Positions 8,127 through 17,351 of a stretch of DNA of 64,000 nt are shown here, in pieces. The stretch spans positions 806,001 to 870,000 of the forward strand of contig NZ_ADVG01000004.1 of NCBI RefSeq assembly GCF_000178855.1, written 5' to 3'. Position 1 is the stretch's first letter; each line of letters opens with the position of its first letter. The translations under genes were made by a program, and so were the position numbers. Under the pieces are notes generated by a model, which made no database searches, had not been told where the DNA came from, and was given only the letters and a program-made list of their open reading frames with translations. Source of the stretch: Ktedonobacter racemifer DSM 44963 (GTDB taxonomy: Bacteria > Chloroflexota > Ktedonobacteria > Ktedonobacterales > Ktedonobacteraceae).

Positions 8127-9032
8127 ATGAGCTTGAGCATCAATAGAAACGATCATGTGACCCCCGAGGCCAAACGGGAGGTCAGGTATGACAAGATAAG
8201 TGGCAATATCATCTGGTACATCGTCGTCATTGGCCTCTCAGCCGCGATGCTTCTTCCATTGCTATGGATGATTACTGTCGCTTTAAAGAGCAATAACGAT
8301 ATCTATCACATCCCACCCGAGTTCTGGCCCAAAGAGTTCCACTTTGAGAACTTTATCCTGGGACCAGAGAGCATCAACTTTGCTCGCCTCTTCTCTAACA
8401 CCGTTGTCGTGAGTGTGTTGAGCACCTCTGGCTCAGTCATCAGTTCCATGCTCGTGGGCTATGGTCTCTCACGCATTCACTTCCCTGGACGCAAACTCTG
8501 GTTCTACCTGTTTGTGGGAAGTATGATGTTGCCTGGCATTGTGGGCCTGATTCCACTCTTCCATATGTATTCCGACATCGGCTGGTATGATACCTGGCTA
8601 CCACTCATCGTGCCATCATGCCTGGGTAATCCGCTCTTCATCTTCCTGGCACGCCAGTATTATATGAGCATTCCCACCTCGCTCGACGAGGCCGCACGCC
8701 TGGATGGTGCGAATCACTGGACCATCTTTACTCAAATTATGGTCCCGCTCACACGCCCGGTCTGGATCACGATGATCATTATGGCCTTCACATCCTCATG
8801 GAACGACTATCTCAATCCCCTGGTCTATCTCTACTCCGATGACAAATGGACATTGTCGCTGGGTATGGCAACCCTCTCCGGGGCCTTCGCGGGCGTCGCA
8901 ACGACAAAGTGGAATCTGTATATGGCGTCTAACTTGCTCTACATGTTGCCGCCATTGATCATCTTCTTCGTCGCTCAGCGCTACTTTATGCAAGGTCTGG
9001 GGGCACTGGGAAGCTCTGCCCGCGATAAGTAA
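8127..9032 (+). CDS. Sugar ABC transporter permease, MalG/UgpE type
   Basis: 301 residues, six predicted membrane helices, the second partner of the heterodimeric CUT1 channel. Hallmarks are the first helix WYIVVIGLSAAMLLPLLWMI, the periplasmic segment FHFENFILG typical of MalG homologues, and the ATPase-contact loop SLDEAARLDGANHWTIFTQIMVPL. It follows the first permease by 115 nt. An AAGGGG site precedes the ATG. Substrate is inferred to be manno-oligosaccharide from the locus context. Confidence 0.88.
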   Translation: MSLSINRNDHVTPEAKREVRYDKISGNIIWYIVVIGLSAAMLLPLLWMITVALKSNNDIYHIPPEFWPKEFHFENFILGPESINFARLFSNTVVVSVLSTSGSVISSMLVGYGLSRIHFPGRKLWFYLFVGSMMLPGIVGLIPLFHMYSDIGWYDTWLPLIVPSCLGNPLFIFLARQYYMSIPTSLDEAARLDGANHWTIFTQIMVPLTRPVWITMIIMAFTSSWNDYLNPLVYLYSDDKWTLSLGMATLSGAFAGVATTKWNLYMASNLLYMLPPLIIFFVAQRYFMQGLGALGSSARDK

Positions 9033-9083
9033 ACTGCTTCACTAAAAGCATTCAGCGTACCCGGCTCTTTCGCGTCGAGGCGA

Positions 9084-9097
9084 AGACAACGTTGTCA
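9084..9097 (+). promoter_or_regulatory. Fourth LacI-type operator, before the binding protein
   Basis: AGACAACGTTGTCA at 9084-9097 has a perfect GACAACGTTGTC core, matching the operators at 6797-6884. It lies 65 nt before the solute-binding protein start in a 129-nt gap, so the binding protein may have its own regulated promoter or a roadblock site. Confidence 0.65.
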
Positions 9098-9161
9098 TTA
9101 CGAGTGATAGATCTTCTGGATATTTTTCTATTTTTCTCAATTTAAAGGAGTTTGCATCACA

Positions 9162-10469
9162 ATGACTAAGAAAAGGATCTTCAAGACATCGATCGTCTTG
9201 CTCCTGTTGCTGCTCACATCACTGAGCATCGCGGCATGTGGCGGTAGCGATACCGGCAGCGGCCCCAAGACTGTAACCTTCATGACCTGGGAGACGGTTG
9301 ACACCAACAAGCTGATCGACCAGGCAATGGCAGAGTTTATGAAGCAGAACCCGGATATCAAGGTTCAGCGCATCCCCTCGCCTAATAGTGACTATGGTCA
9401 GAAGCTTAGCTCGCTGGTACTGGCTAAGAAGCTTCCCGATATCTTCTGGGCTGGCAATGATACCGAGCAGCAGTATGGGGCGCAGGGCCTCCTCTATGAT
9501 TGGAGCAGCCAGGCCCAGCAGAGCTCTGGCAACTTCGATATCAACAAGTTCGCGCCTAACTCGCTGGCAAACTGGAAGACCAGCGACAAGCTCTATGGTC
9601 TGCCCACCCTGATGAACACCTATGGCATCTGGTACAATGAGGACCTGTTCAAGCAGGCTGGTCTCCCCCTGCCAAAAATCGGTTGGACCTATGACGAGAT
9701 GTTGCACGACGCCCAGGTCTTGACACAAAAGGACGGCGGCAAGGTCTCGCGTTATGGCCTGTGGAACACGCCAGATGATCCCTTCCTGACCAACAACTGC
9801 GCCGTCTCCGCTGGTGGCACCTCCTTCGAAGATAAGCTTCTCAATCCCAGCAGCGTGACCGTCAGCCCCGAGTTTATCAACTGCGCCAAAATGTTCGCTG
9901 GCGCAGTCCAGAACGGCTCTGTCACGCCTCCTGGATACAACACCGATACCGCACAAGATAGCTTTGTCGCCGGTAAGATCCCGATGTTCTACAATGGTCA
10001 GTGGCTGGCGGCTGGCTTCTTGCAGTCCAAGCCTGGCTTCAAGTATGGCTTCGCGCCCCTGCCCCAGGTAAAGAAGAATGTGCAGGTCTATGATGCGGTC
10101 GGCATCGCCTCACCCACATATATAAAGAATCCCGACGCGACCTGGAAGGTCATGCAGTTCCTGGCCTCCAAAGCCTGGGAGACGGTCCTGCCAGGCTCGC
10201 CTGTCGCGCCCGCGGCCTATGTCCCTTCTTCGACACCCTACTTTGATACACTGAAGAAGGATGACCTGAGTTCGGTCGCCGACTCGGTAAACTACACCCT
10301 GAACACACCTGATAAAGTGGGCATCCGATTTGTCGCGCCCTGGTCATCCAAGGCTACCGATGTCATCACCGCCAACTGGAACGACATCCTGCTTGGCAAA
10401 AAGCCTCTTGAGAGCGGCACCCAGCAAATGGTGCAGCAGATCAACGACATAATTAAATCAAACCAGTAA
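9162..10469 (+). CDS. Sugar ABC transporter substrate-binding lipoprotein
   Basis: 435 residues, family 1 extracellular solute-binding protein. The signal peptide is a lipoprotein type (basic start, LLLLLL core, lipobox IAAC with Cys26), so the mature protein is tethered outside the membrane. The body has the typical VTFMTWETVDTNKLIDQAMAEFM opening and a YGLPTLMNTYGIWYNEDLF substrate-cleft segment, as in MalE/UgpB homologues. AAAGGAG stands before the ATG. It is the third gene of the mannan transport operon, with its own operator upstream and a palindrome right after its stop. Confidence 0.9.
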   Translation: MTKKRIFKTSIVLLLLLLTSLSIAACGGSDTGSGPKTVTFMTWETVDTNKLIDQAMAEFMKQNPDIKVQRIPSPNSDYGQKLSSLVLAKKLPDIFWAGNDTEQQYGAQGLLYDWSSQAQQSSGNFDINKFAPNSLANWKTSDKLYGLPTLMNTYGIWYNEDLFKQAGLPLPKIGWTYDEMLHDAQVLTQKDGGKVSRYGLWNTPDDPFLTNNCAVSAGGTSFEDKLLNPSSVTVSPEFINCAKMFAGAVQNGSVTPPGYNTDTAQDSFVAGKIPMFYNGQWLAAGFLQSKPGFKYGFAPLPQVKKNVQVYDAVGIASPTYIKNPDATWKVMQFLASKAWETVLPGSPVAPAAYVPSSTPYFDTLKKDDLSSVADSVNYTLNTPDKVGIRFVAPWSSKATDVITANWNDILLGKKPLESGTQQMVQQINDIIKSNQ

Positions 10470-10474
10470 ATTCT

Positions 10475-10517
10475 AGTAGCCGCGTACGTAAGTCCGCTAC
10501 TTACGTACGCGGCTACT
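10475..10517. repeat. 18-bp-arm palindrome between binding protein and GH76 gene
   Basis: Arms 10475-10492 and 10500-10517 are perfect complements around a 7-nt loop. There is no T-run, so it may act as an mRNA-stabilising or attenuating hairpin that sets the transporter and hydrolase levels apart. The half CTACTTACGTACGCGGCTAC is 18 of 20 identical to an arm of the palindrome at 59055-59126. Confidence 0.75.
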
Positions 10518-10577
10518 GGTTGTAATATGAGCGCCCAGGACGATTGGTGTTCTTTGGATGACAACAAGGAGGTTGGT

Positions 10578-12536
10578 ATGTTCACGCAACGCTTTCGCGG
10601 CCTGGTCATAGGTATAATAGTGCTCTTCTGTCTTCTTAGCGCGAGCCTGGGAGTAGCTCTCGATACACACCAGGCCAGGGCGGCTGGTGACTACCGCTCA
10701 TATGCCAATAGCAGTGCGGCTACGCTTCAGAGTTGGTATAACAGTTCAAATGGCCTCTTCAATGGCACTGGTTGGTGGAATTCGGCCAACGCGCTGGGAG
10801 CTATCATCGGCTACTCATCAAACACAGGTTCAACGGCCTATACGGGCGATATCGCGACGACCTATAGTAAAAACTCGAGCGGTAACTTCCTCAACAATTA
10901 CTATGATGATGAAGGCTGGTGGGGCTTAACCTGGGTCAAGGCCTATGACCTTACCGGTAATAGCAGCTATCTAAGCATGGCCAAAACCATCTTTTCCAAC
11001 ATGGCTGGTGGCTGGGATAGCACCTGCGGAGGCGGTGTGTGGTGGAGTAAGGATCGCACCTACAAGAACGCTATTCCCAATGAGCTGTTTCTTGCGCTCG
11101 CCACAAAACTACACCAGCGCACCTCTGGCGATAGCGGCAGCGGCAGCTACATTGACTGGGCCAATCGCGAGTGGAGCTGGTTCAACAACAGTGGCATGAT
11201 TAACAGTTCCAACCTGGTCAATGATGGCCTGGATAGTTCATGTCACAATAATGGGCAGACGACCTGGACCTATAATCAAGGCGTGATCCTGGGTGGCTTA
11301 ACCGATATGTATAAAATCACCAATGACTCGTCCTATCTCAGCAAGGCCGAAGCCATCGCCGATGCGGCAACAGGGACATTGGTGAATAATGGTATACTGA
11401 AGGAGTCTTGTGAGCCTTCAAGTTGTGGTGGCGATGGTCCACAGTTCAAAGGCATCTTTATGCGCAACCTGGGCTATCTCTACAGCAGTGACAACAAGCA
11501 AGCATACAAGAACTTTATTACGCAAAACGTGGACTCGATCTGGAATAATGATCGCAATGGCTCCAACCAGTTGGGCCTGATGTGGTACGGACCCTTTGAT
11601 AGCGCCGATGCCGCGCGCCAGAGCTCGGCACAGGATGCACTCAACGCCGCCATCCCATTCAGTACCAGTAGTGGCACCAGCAATGTCGCGCTCAATAAAA
11701 CCGCCACTACCGACAGCTCTTGTAGCTCATCGGAGACACCTAACAAGGCCGTTGATGGCAGTGTGACAAATGACAGCAAGTGGTGCTCGGGTGGAACTGG
11801 CGGCCAGTATTGGCTACGCCTCGACCTGGCAGCCAGCTATGTCATCAGCAGTTTTACTGTGAAGCACGCGGGAGCGGGCGGCGAGAATACCGCCTGGAAC
11901 ACACGCGACTTCAACATTCAACTGAGCAGCGATGGCTCTAACTGGAGCACAGTCGTCAATGTAACCGGGAATACGGCCAGCATCACGACGCATTCCATCA
12001 GCACGACAACCGCGCGCTATGTGAAGTTGAACATTACCAATCCACAGAGCGATCCTAACTATATCGCGGCTCGCATCTACGAGCTAGAGGTATACGCTAC
12101 AAGCGCCACCAGCAATGTCGCGCTCAATAAAACGGCTACCGCTAATAACTCCTGCACCTCGTCAGAGACGCCCAATAAAGCGGTCGATGGGAGTGTAACC
12201 AATGATAGCAAGTGGTGCGCCGGAGCAACTAGTGGTCTGTACTGGCTACGCGTTGATCTGGGAGCCAACTATGCTATTAGCAGTTTTACCGTGAAGCACG
12301 CCGGGGCAGGTGGCGAGAATACCGCCTGGAACACGCGCGACTTTAACCTTCAGCTTAGTACGGATGGCTCCAACTGGAGCACGGTCGTCAACGTGACTGG
12401 TAACACTTCCAGCATTACTACCCACCCTATCAGCACCACGACTGCGCGCTACGTAAAGTTGAATATTACCAATCCGCAGAGCGATCCCAATACCGTCGCG
12501 GCTCGCATCTATGAACTGGAGGTCTATGGGAGCTAA
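10578..12536 (+). CDS. Secreted GH76 alpha-1,6-mannanase with two CBM32-like domains
   Basis: 652 residues, start ATG 10578 after AAGGAGG. An export signal (MFTQRFRGLVIGIIVLFCLL, cleavage near ARA-AGDY) makes it extracellular. Residues about 35-365 are a GH76 endo-alpha-1,6-mannanase (alpha/alpha barrel). The catalytic Asp pair is visible as NYYDDEGWWGL (D110, D111), with repeated W/G/N-rich helices. Two F5/8-type C (CBM32) domains of about 144 residues follow, each NVALNKTAT to YELEVY, and near copies of each other. The enzyme should cut the backbone of yeast or fungal cell-wall mannan; the CBMs would hold it on the polymer. It sits between the transporter and GH125 genes. Confidence 0.88.
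   Translation: MFTQRFRGLVIGIIVLFCLLSASLGVALDTHQARAAGDYRSYANSSAATLQSWYNSSNGLFNGTGWWNSANALGAIIGYSSNTGSTAYTGDIATTYSKNSSGNFLNNYYDDEGWWGLTWVKAYDLTGNSSYLSMAKTIFSNMAGGWDSTCGGGVWWSKDRTYKNAIPNELFLALATKLHQRTSGDSGSGSYIDWANREWSWFNNSGMINSSNLVNDGLDSSCHNNGQTTWTYNQGVILGGLTDMYKITNDSSYLSKAEAIADAATGTLVNNGILKESCEPSSCGGDGPQFKGIFMRNLGYLYSSDNKQAYKNFITQNVDSIWNNDRNGSNQLGLMWYGPFDSADAARQSSAQDALNAAIPFSTSSGTSNVALNKTATTDSSCSSSETPNKAVDGSVTNDSKWCSGGTGGQYWLRLDLAASYVISSFTVKHAGAGGENTAWNTRDFNIQLSSDGSNWSTVVNVTGNTASITTHSISTTTARYVKLNITNPQSDPNYIAARIYELEVYATSATSNVALNKTATANNSCTSSETPNKAVDGSVTNDSKWCAGATSGLYWLRVDLGANYAISSFTVKHAGAGGENTAWNTRDFNLQLSTDGSNWSTVVNVTGNTSSITTHPISTTTARYVKLNITNPQSDPNTVAARIYELEVYGS
11673..12535 (+). repeat. Tandem 432-bp duplication encoding the CBM32 pair
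   Basis: The coding units starting near 11673 and 12105 are in-frame copies of 144 codons with high nucleotide similarity, for example identical blocks around CAATGTCGCGCTCAATAAAA at both starts. Synonymous and conservative differences are scattered throughout. A duplication within the gene is the simplest explanation, and recombination between units could add or remove a domain. Confidence 0.8.
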
Positions 12537-12630
12537 TAAGAGACCTGAAGATCATCAATTGCTGCACCACGCGCGGCTAGACAATCCTTAGCGTGGAAAG
12601 GTTTTGGGAAATTTTTAATAATTAACTCTC

Positions 12631-12670
12631 GGGAGTACAGGGACGTGCTTGCGGCTCCTGTACTCCCTTT
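12631..12670 (+). terminator. Hairpin between GH76 and GH125 genes
   Basis: GGGAGTACAGG (12631-12641) pairs perfectly with CCTGTACTCCC (12657-12667) and is followed by TTT. It stands only 42 nt before the GH125 start, so it may be an attenuator inside the operon rather than its end. Confidence 0.6.
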
Positions 12671-12711
12671 CGCGTCCACATGCACTCTATCAGGAAGGAA
12701 ATCCACGAAAC

Positions 12712-13995
12712 GTGTACCATTATCCAGCAATCGCAGCCCTGACCGAAGATGTAAAACAGCAGCTTGTCAGTTTTCCCCAATTGCGCGATATGTTCACACA
12801 GTGCTATCCAAACACTCTGGAGACCACTGTTGAGTTACTCGACGATGACACGACCTTTGTGCTGACGGGCGATATTCCCGCGATGTGGTTGCGCGACTCC
12901 TCAGCCCAGGTCAACCCTTATATCCCCCTGGCAAGAGAGGACGCGGCTCTACAACGCATGTTGCGTGGACTGATACAGCGCCAGGCACAATATATTTTAC
13001 GCGACCCCTATGCTAATGCCTTTAATCGTGAAGCAAACGGCCAGGGCCATAAAGGCGATACTCCGCCCGCAGGCCCCTGGGTCTGGGAGCGCAAGTATGA
13101 GCTTGACTCGCTCTGCTACCCCATTAAACTCTGCTATAGTTACTGGCGCCATACAGGCGATACCAGCAATTTTAATGAGACCGTCCATGCCATGTTGCGC
13201 AAGATTATTGAAATTATGCGCATTGAGCAACAACATGATACACACTCAACCTATTCCTTTGAGCGCCCCGATCCGTTACTGCCATCCGATACCCTACCCT
13301 TCCAGGGACACGGTACACGCACCAACTTTACCGGCATGGTCTGGTCGGGCTTCAGACCTAGCGATGATGCCTGTAGATTTGGGTATTTGATTCCCGCCAA
13401 TATGTTTGCCGTGGTCGTCCTGGGGTATACCTGCGAGATCGCGCGCGAGGTCTACCAGGACGAGAAGCTGGCCCAGGCAGCCGAGGCACTGCGCCAGGAG
13501 ATTGACTTCGGCATTCAGACGTATGGCATCGTTGAGCATCCACGCCACGGGCGCATCTATGCCTATGAGACTGATGGTTACGGCAATTATAACCTGATGG
13601 ATGACGCCAACGTTCCCAGCCTGCTCGCTATTCCCTACCTCGGCTATCGGCCTGTCGATGACACGCTCTACCAGAACACACGCCGCTTCGTGCTCAGTCC
13701 TGATAATCCATACTACTTTACAGGCAAACATGCCAGTGGCGTCGGCAGCCCCCACACACCCAGGGGCTATATCTGGCACATCTCCCTCAGTATCCAGGGC
13801 CTCACCAGTAACGATCCAGCCGAGCAAGAAGAGATCATTCGCATGTTGGTCAACACCACCGCCGAGACCAACTATATGCACGAGAGCTTCCACCCGGACA
13901 AGCCCCAGCGCTATACCCGCTCCTGGTTTGCCTGGGCCAACAGCCTCTTCGGCGAGTTCGCCCTCGACTATGTGAAAAATGCCCTGAGAGTATAA
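12712..13995 (+). CDS. GH125 exo-alpha-1,6-mannosidase
   Basis: About 427 residues from GTG 12712, with AGGAAGGA 13 nt upstream; the frame is open further up but crosses the hairpin. No signal peptide, so cytoplasmic. Family marks are TGDIPAMWLRDSSAQVNPY near the N-terminus, WERKYELDSLCYPI, GMVWSGFRPSDDAC with the acidic pair at the active site, and the C-terminal HESFHPDKPQRYTRSWFAWA. GH125 enzymes are metal-independent inverting alpha-mannosidases that trim alpha-1,6-linked mannose from the non-reducing end. It would finish the breakdown of manno-oligosaccharides imported by the adjacent ABC system. Confidence 0.88.
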   Translation: MYHYPAIAALTEDVKQQLVSFPQLRDMFTQCYPNTLETTVELLDDDTTFVLTGDIPAMWLRDSSAQVNPYIPLAREDAALQRMLRGLIQRQAQYILRDPYANAFNREANGQGHKGDTPPAGPWVWERKYELDSLCYPIKLCYSYWRHTGDTSNFNETVHAMLRKIIEIMRIEQQHDTHSTYSFERPDPLLPSDTLPFQGHGTRTNFTGMVWSGFRPSDDACRFGYLIPANMFAVVVLGYTCEIAREVYQDEKLAQAAEALRQEIDFGIQTYGIVEHPRHGRIYAYETDGYGNYNLMDDANVPSLLAIPYLGYRPVDDTLYQNTRRFVLSPDNPYYFTGKHASGVGSPHTPRGYIWHISLSIQGLTSNDPAEQEEIIRMLVNTTAETNYMHESFHPDKPQRYTRSWFAWANSLFGEFALDYVKNALRV

Positions 13996-13999
13996 GTGG

Positions 14000-14073
14000 A
14001 CCGACGCTGCTAAAGTACGCGTCTACATATGATGGTCCCATCATATGTAGACGCGTACTTTAGCAGCGTCGGT
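14000..14073. repeat. 36-bp-arm perfect palindrome
   Basis: Arms 14000-14035 and 14038-14073 are fully complementary with a 2-nt centre. It lies between the convergent GH125 and Eis-like genes, starting 5 nt after the GH125 stop. It may act as a bidirectional terminator, but the length and perfection exceed ordinary terminators. The arm GCTGCTAAAGTACGCGTCTA is related to the palindromes at 10475 and 59055 and to the degenerate one at 63657. Confidence 0.85.
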
Positions 14074-14094
14074 CACACCCTTTATCCACAATTT

Positions 14095-15456
14095 TTAATT
14101 CCAGCCGAAGACAAAGGATGGTCGCGTGGGAAAGAGCGCCCTGAGTAGCAGCCTGGCTTCATTGCTTACCCAGATATCGGGAAACACATGGCGAAGTTCC
14201 TCAATGCTGCGATGGCCAAAGAGGACCTGTAAGAAGACCAGTGGCGGGAAACTGGCGCTCGGGTCGGCGCCATAGAGCGGCGTGCGCCAGGGCTCCACGG
14301 CAACGAGACGCCCCTGCTCAAAGCGCATGCACAGGCCATCACGGTAGAAATCAAGCTTGAGATCGCCTGTATAACCCGCGACGGGTGAAGCTGCCAGGCG
14401 CTTCTCAAGCGCGGGTGCGATATGCATGAGAAAGGCTGGCAGGTCCTTTACGCGGATATACCAGGCATAGGGAGGCTCGGTGGGATGGTCCAATACCTCG
14501 CCCAACACGCCATGAACCGGGTGGGTCGTGCCAAGCGAGAAGCTGATCTCCTGCAAAGCAGGGGTATCAGGGCGGCTCGTTTCCATGGCGAGGCCATAGC
14601 TACGTAGAGCACGCAACAGAGAGGGCATAGCGCTCTGCATATTTATCCCAGGGACAAACTCCAACAGCCAGATGCCCAACACCTTGCCCCGGCGAGAGGC
14701 ATCACATGCCACGAAACCTACTGCCTCTCCCGAAACGTTCACTATGATCTGGAAGTTAAAGGTATGCCTCAGTTGGGGATGCTTTTTCCAGGTTTCAATC
14801 TCATAGAGCCACAATGTGCGCGTGCTGTCCGAAACCAGGCTACTGGCCTGGCGCCGGTTATAGAGTGCCTCGATCAGGGGAATATCTTCGGCTGTAGCGG
14901 CGTGCAAGGTGAATGGCTCAGGCTCACCCTCCCTGGCCTCTGGGATTAACACGATTGGAGTGGCGCGCCTATCCTCTAATTCGAGCGCATATTCATAGCC
15001 AAACTGGCGGTAGAAATAAGCAATCCCAGTAATGGCCTGGACCAGGTCTCCTTCAGCCTCGCTGCGCGCATGAAACATCTCAAAGAGCGCACGCACAAGC
15101 CCGCGATGGCGATAGGTGGGATCGGTTGCCACACACTCAGGACGGCCAACATTAAAAGGAATACCTTCATACGTCCAGATATGCTTCCAGAAACAGGTCG
15201 TGGCAACAACGGGATTTCCATCTCTACTTGTATCCTCGACGATACCAAAATCATTGGGTCCCATCAGGGGATAATGACCACTCATGTACGTGCGAATACT
15301 CCTCATAGCACCTGTATTGAGTGGAGCATCAGCTTTATCGCGATGAACCATCCCATACAGCATCGCGATACGCTCCGTATCCTCAACTGTGGACCAGCGA
15401 AGTACCAGCCCGGCGCCTAAATCGCGACGATATGAGTGATGAATATCTTCTTGCAT
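14095..15456 (-). CDS. Eis-like GNAT N-acetyltransferase
   Basis: 453 residues from the ATG at 15454-15456 (AGGAGA site just upstream); the reading frame extends further but without a good site. The N-terminal GNAT core has GRPECVATDPTYRHRGLVRALFE, the acetyl-CoA loop with RHRG. A second, degenerate GNAT lobe follows (ATAEDIPLIEALYNRRQ). The C-terminal third has the sterol-carrier-like fold of Eis proteins (LKLDFYRDGLCMRFEQGRL). Eis relatives acetylate amines such as aminoglycosides or protein lysines; the substrate here is not known. It is monocistronic and converges on GH125 across the 36-bp palindrome. Confidence 0.8.
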   Translation of the reverse strand: MQEDIHHSYRRDLGAGLVLRWSTVEDTERIAMLYGMVHRDKADAPLNTGAMRSIRTYMSGHYPLMGPNDFGIVEDTSRDGNPVVATTCFWKHIWTYEGIPFNVGRPECVATDPTYRHRGLVRALFEMFHARSEAEGDLVQAITGIAYFYRQFGYEYALELEDRRATPIVLIPEAREGEPEPFTLHAATAEDIPLIEALYNRRQASSLVSDSTRTLWLYEIETWKKHPQLRHTFNFQIIVNVSGEAVGFVACDASRRGKVLGIWLLEFVPGINMQSAMPSLLRALRSYGLAMETSRPDTPALQEISFSLGTTHPVHGVLGEVLDHPTEPPYAWYIRVKDLPAFLMHIAPALEKRLAASPVAGYTGDLKLDFYRDGLCMRFEQGRLVAVEPWRTPLYGADPSASFPPLVFLQVLFGHRSIEELRHVFPDIWVSNEARLLLRALFPTRPSFVFGWN

Positions 15457-16087
15457 GAAATTCTCCTCTGTAATACATAACGTGGGGACAGCATGATAGA
15501 ACCAGGACCAAAAAGCCCTGCAGGAAGCCCGTAAGGGTAAATGCTTGAGATTTACAGTACGAAGGTGAAAAAAGCTAGCGATTACTGCTGAGTAACGGAG
15601 ACACCTGGCCTGCAAATGGGCGCAATGATCCCTTGGGCCGGGAGTGAGTGGGTGTATGACGATGTGAGGGGATGAAGAGCACGACCGGGTAGAGGTACCG
15701 CGCAAGGCAATGTGGAAAGCGCATACTTTCTCTCCTTTTCTTGATCGTGCATACGTGTGCCATTGAGAGTCAATCTTTTTTCAGCACACATCAACTATAC
15801 AAACTAATAACGGCGATTGTCAAGGAAACGATTCGAAAAACAGCGGGATGGCGTTTCATCCCGCTGCTTGTAATACTACTTCTAGCGCATGTCGGAGAGC
15901 AGGCGCTTGTCAACCTGCTTGGATATGCTCTCGACCTTCTTTGCCATCGCCTCTTCCTGCTGGAGGTTCTAATGACAGAACGTTAACGACAAAATATATC
16001 TCGCAAGCTGACACCCATCCGCCTGGTTTCACGAGCTTCCTCTGGCATATAATGCAAAGTACACTATGCCAGATGGAGGAAAACACA
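15457..16087. other. Intergenic region with one hairpin, no gene seen
   Basis: This 630-nt gap separates divergent genes. I find no convincing coding frame. One perfect hairpin, CAGCGGGATG at 15841-15850 with CATCCCGCTG at 15857-15866, is followed on the minus strand by a T-run (TTTTT), so it looks like a terminator of an unidentified minus-strand transcript. A TATAAT box at 16049-16054 lies 34 nt ahead of the next gene. Confidence 0.4.
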
Positions 16088-17251
16088 ATGGGTGTGCTTT
16101 CAGGAATTCGGGTCGTTGATTTTACGCGGGTCGTTGCTGGACCCTACTGCACAATGCTATTGGGGGATCTGGGGGCCGAGATCATCAAAATTGAGCAGCC
16201 GGGGAAGGGCGATGATACACGGAGTTGGGGACCCCCTTTTGTCGGGGGTGAGAGCGCCTACTTTTTGAGTGTCAACCGCAATAAGAAGAGCGTCTGCCTC
16301 GACCTGAACAATGAAGATGACCTGAAAGTGGTACACCGGTTGGTGGCAGAGAGCGATGTGATGATTGAGAACTTTCGCTCAGGCATCATGGAGCGCTTTG
16401 GCCTGGGCTATGAGGACTGGCGCGAGCGCCATCCACGCCTGATCTACTGCTCCATCTCTGGTTATGGGCGCAGTGGCCCCTATAAAGATCGCGCGGGCTA
16501 TGATGTGATTGTCTCGGCAATGGGTGGATTGATGGGGATTACTGGAACGCCGGAGGGTGAACCCGTCAAGACGGGTGTGGCTCTCACGGATGTGATCACC
16601 GGACTCTACGCCTTCTCAGCGATTCAAACAGCGCTCTACCACCGGGAGCGCAGTGGGCAGGGGCAGCGCCTCGATGTCTCGCTGCTAAGTGCGGAGCTGG
16701 CGGCACTGATCAACGCGGCAAGCAATTATCTCGTCTCAGGTGAAGTACCACAGCCCCAAGGCAGCGCGCATGGCTCCATTGTTCCCTACCAGGCTTTTCG
16801 TGCCGCCGATGGCTATATCGTGATTGGCGCGGCCAATGATAAGCTCTTCCAGAAGCTCTGCCAGGCCCTGGCACACCCTGAATGGGCCTCTGACGAGCGC
16901 TTTCGCACCAATGCTGAGCGCGTAAAGAATCGCGAGGCCCTGATATCCTTAATCGAGGATGCACTCCAGGCGGAGAGCGTCGCTACCTGGGAGCCACTTT
17001 TAGCCCAGGCGGGTATCGCTGTCGGGCCAGTCAACCGCATGGACCAGGTCTTTCAAGATCCCCAGGTTATGCACTCGCAACAGGTCGTGAGCCTGGCTCA
17101 CCCAACCGCTGGCGATGTACGCCTGGTCGGGCCAGCAGTCAACTACAGCCTCACACCCGCCGAAATCACCAGCCCACCGCCGCTGCTGGGTGAGCACACC
17201 CAGGAGATTATTCAATCCTACCGTGATCCTTCACAGCCTGGCAACAATTAA
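16088..17251 (+). CDS. CaiB/BaiF-type CoA transferase (family III)
   Basis: 387 residues from ATG 16088, after GGAGG at 16075-16079; the frame extends upstream without family similarity. The opening GIRVVDFTRVVAGPYCTMLLGDLGAEIIKIE is the classic family III signature. Further marks are NRNKKSVCLDLN, ENFRSGIMERFGLGYED, and AGYDVIVSAMGGLMGITG, which holds the catalytic aspartate that forms the acyl-anhydride. It moves CoA between organic acids; which acid cannot be told from sequence. A TATAAT box 34 nt upstream suggests its own promoter. No partner gene adjoins it. Confidence 0.88.
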   Translation: MGVLSGIRVVDFTRVVAGPYCTMLLGDLGAEIIKIEQPGKGDDTRSWGPPFVGGESAYFLSVNRNKKSVCLDLNNEDDLKVVHRLVAESDVMIENFRSGIMERFGLGYEDWRERHPRLIYCSISGYGRSGPYKDRAGYDVIVSAMGGLMGITGTPEGEPVKTGVALTDVITGLYAFSAIQTALYHRERSGQGQRLDVSLLSAELAALINAASNYLVSGEVPQPQGSAHGSIVPYQAFRAADGYIVIGAANDKLFQKLCQALAHPEWASDERFRTNAERVKNREALISLIEDALQAESVATWEPLLAQAGIAVGPVNRMDQVFQDPQVMHSQQVVSLAHPTAGDVRLVGPAVNYSLTPAEITSPPPLLGEHTQEIIQSYRDPSQPGNN

Positions 17252-17351
17252 ATAATGCCATGTGCATATCTCCCTTTTCTCCCTAGTAAGTTACTCTGAT
17301 ACTGAAAAAGCGTCTAGCACATATGAGACTCTACACAGAGGGGAGAACCAT

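Noticed and set aside
15457..15705. Extension of the Eis-like frame upstream of 15456
   Set aside because: Low-quality sequence with no ribosome-binding site. AGGAGA precedes the ATG at 15456.
15848..16087. N-terminal extension of the CoA transferase frame
   Set aside because: No family similarity before GIRVVDFT, and the strong GGAGG site and ATG are at 16088.
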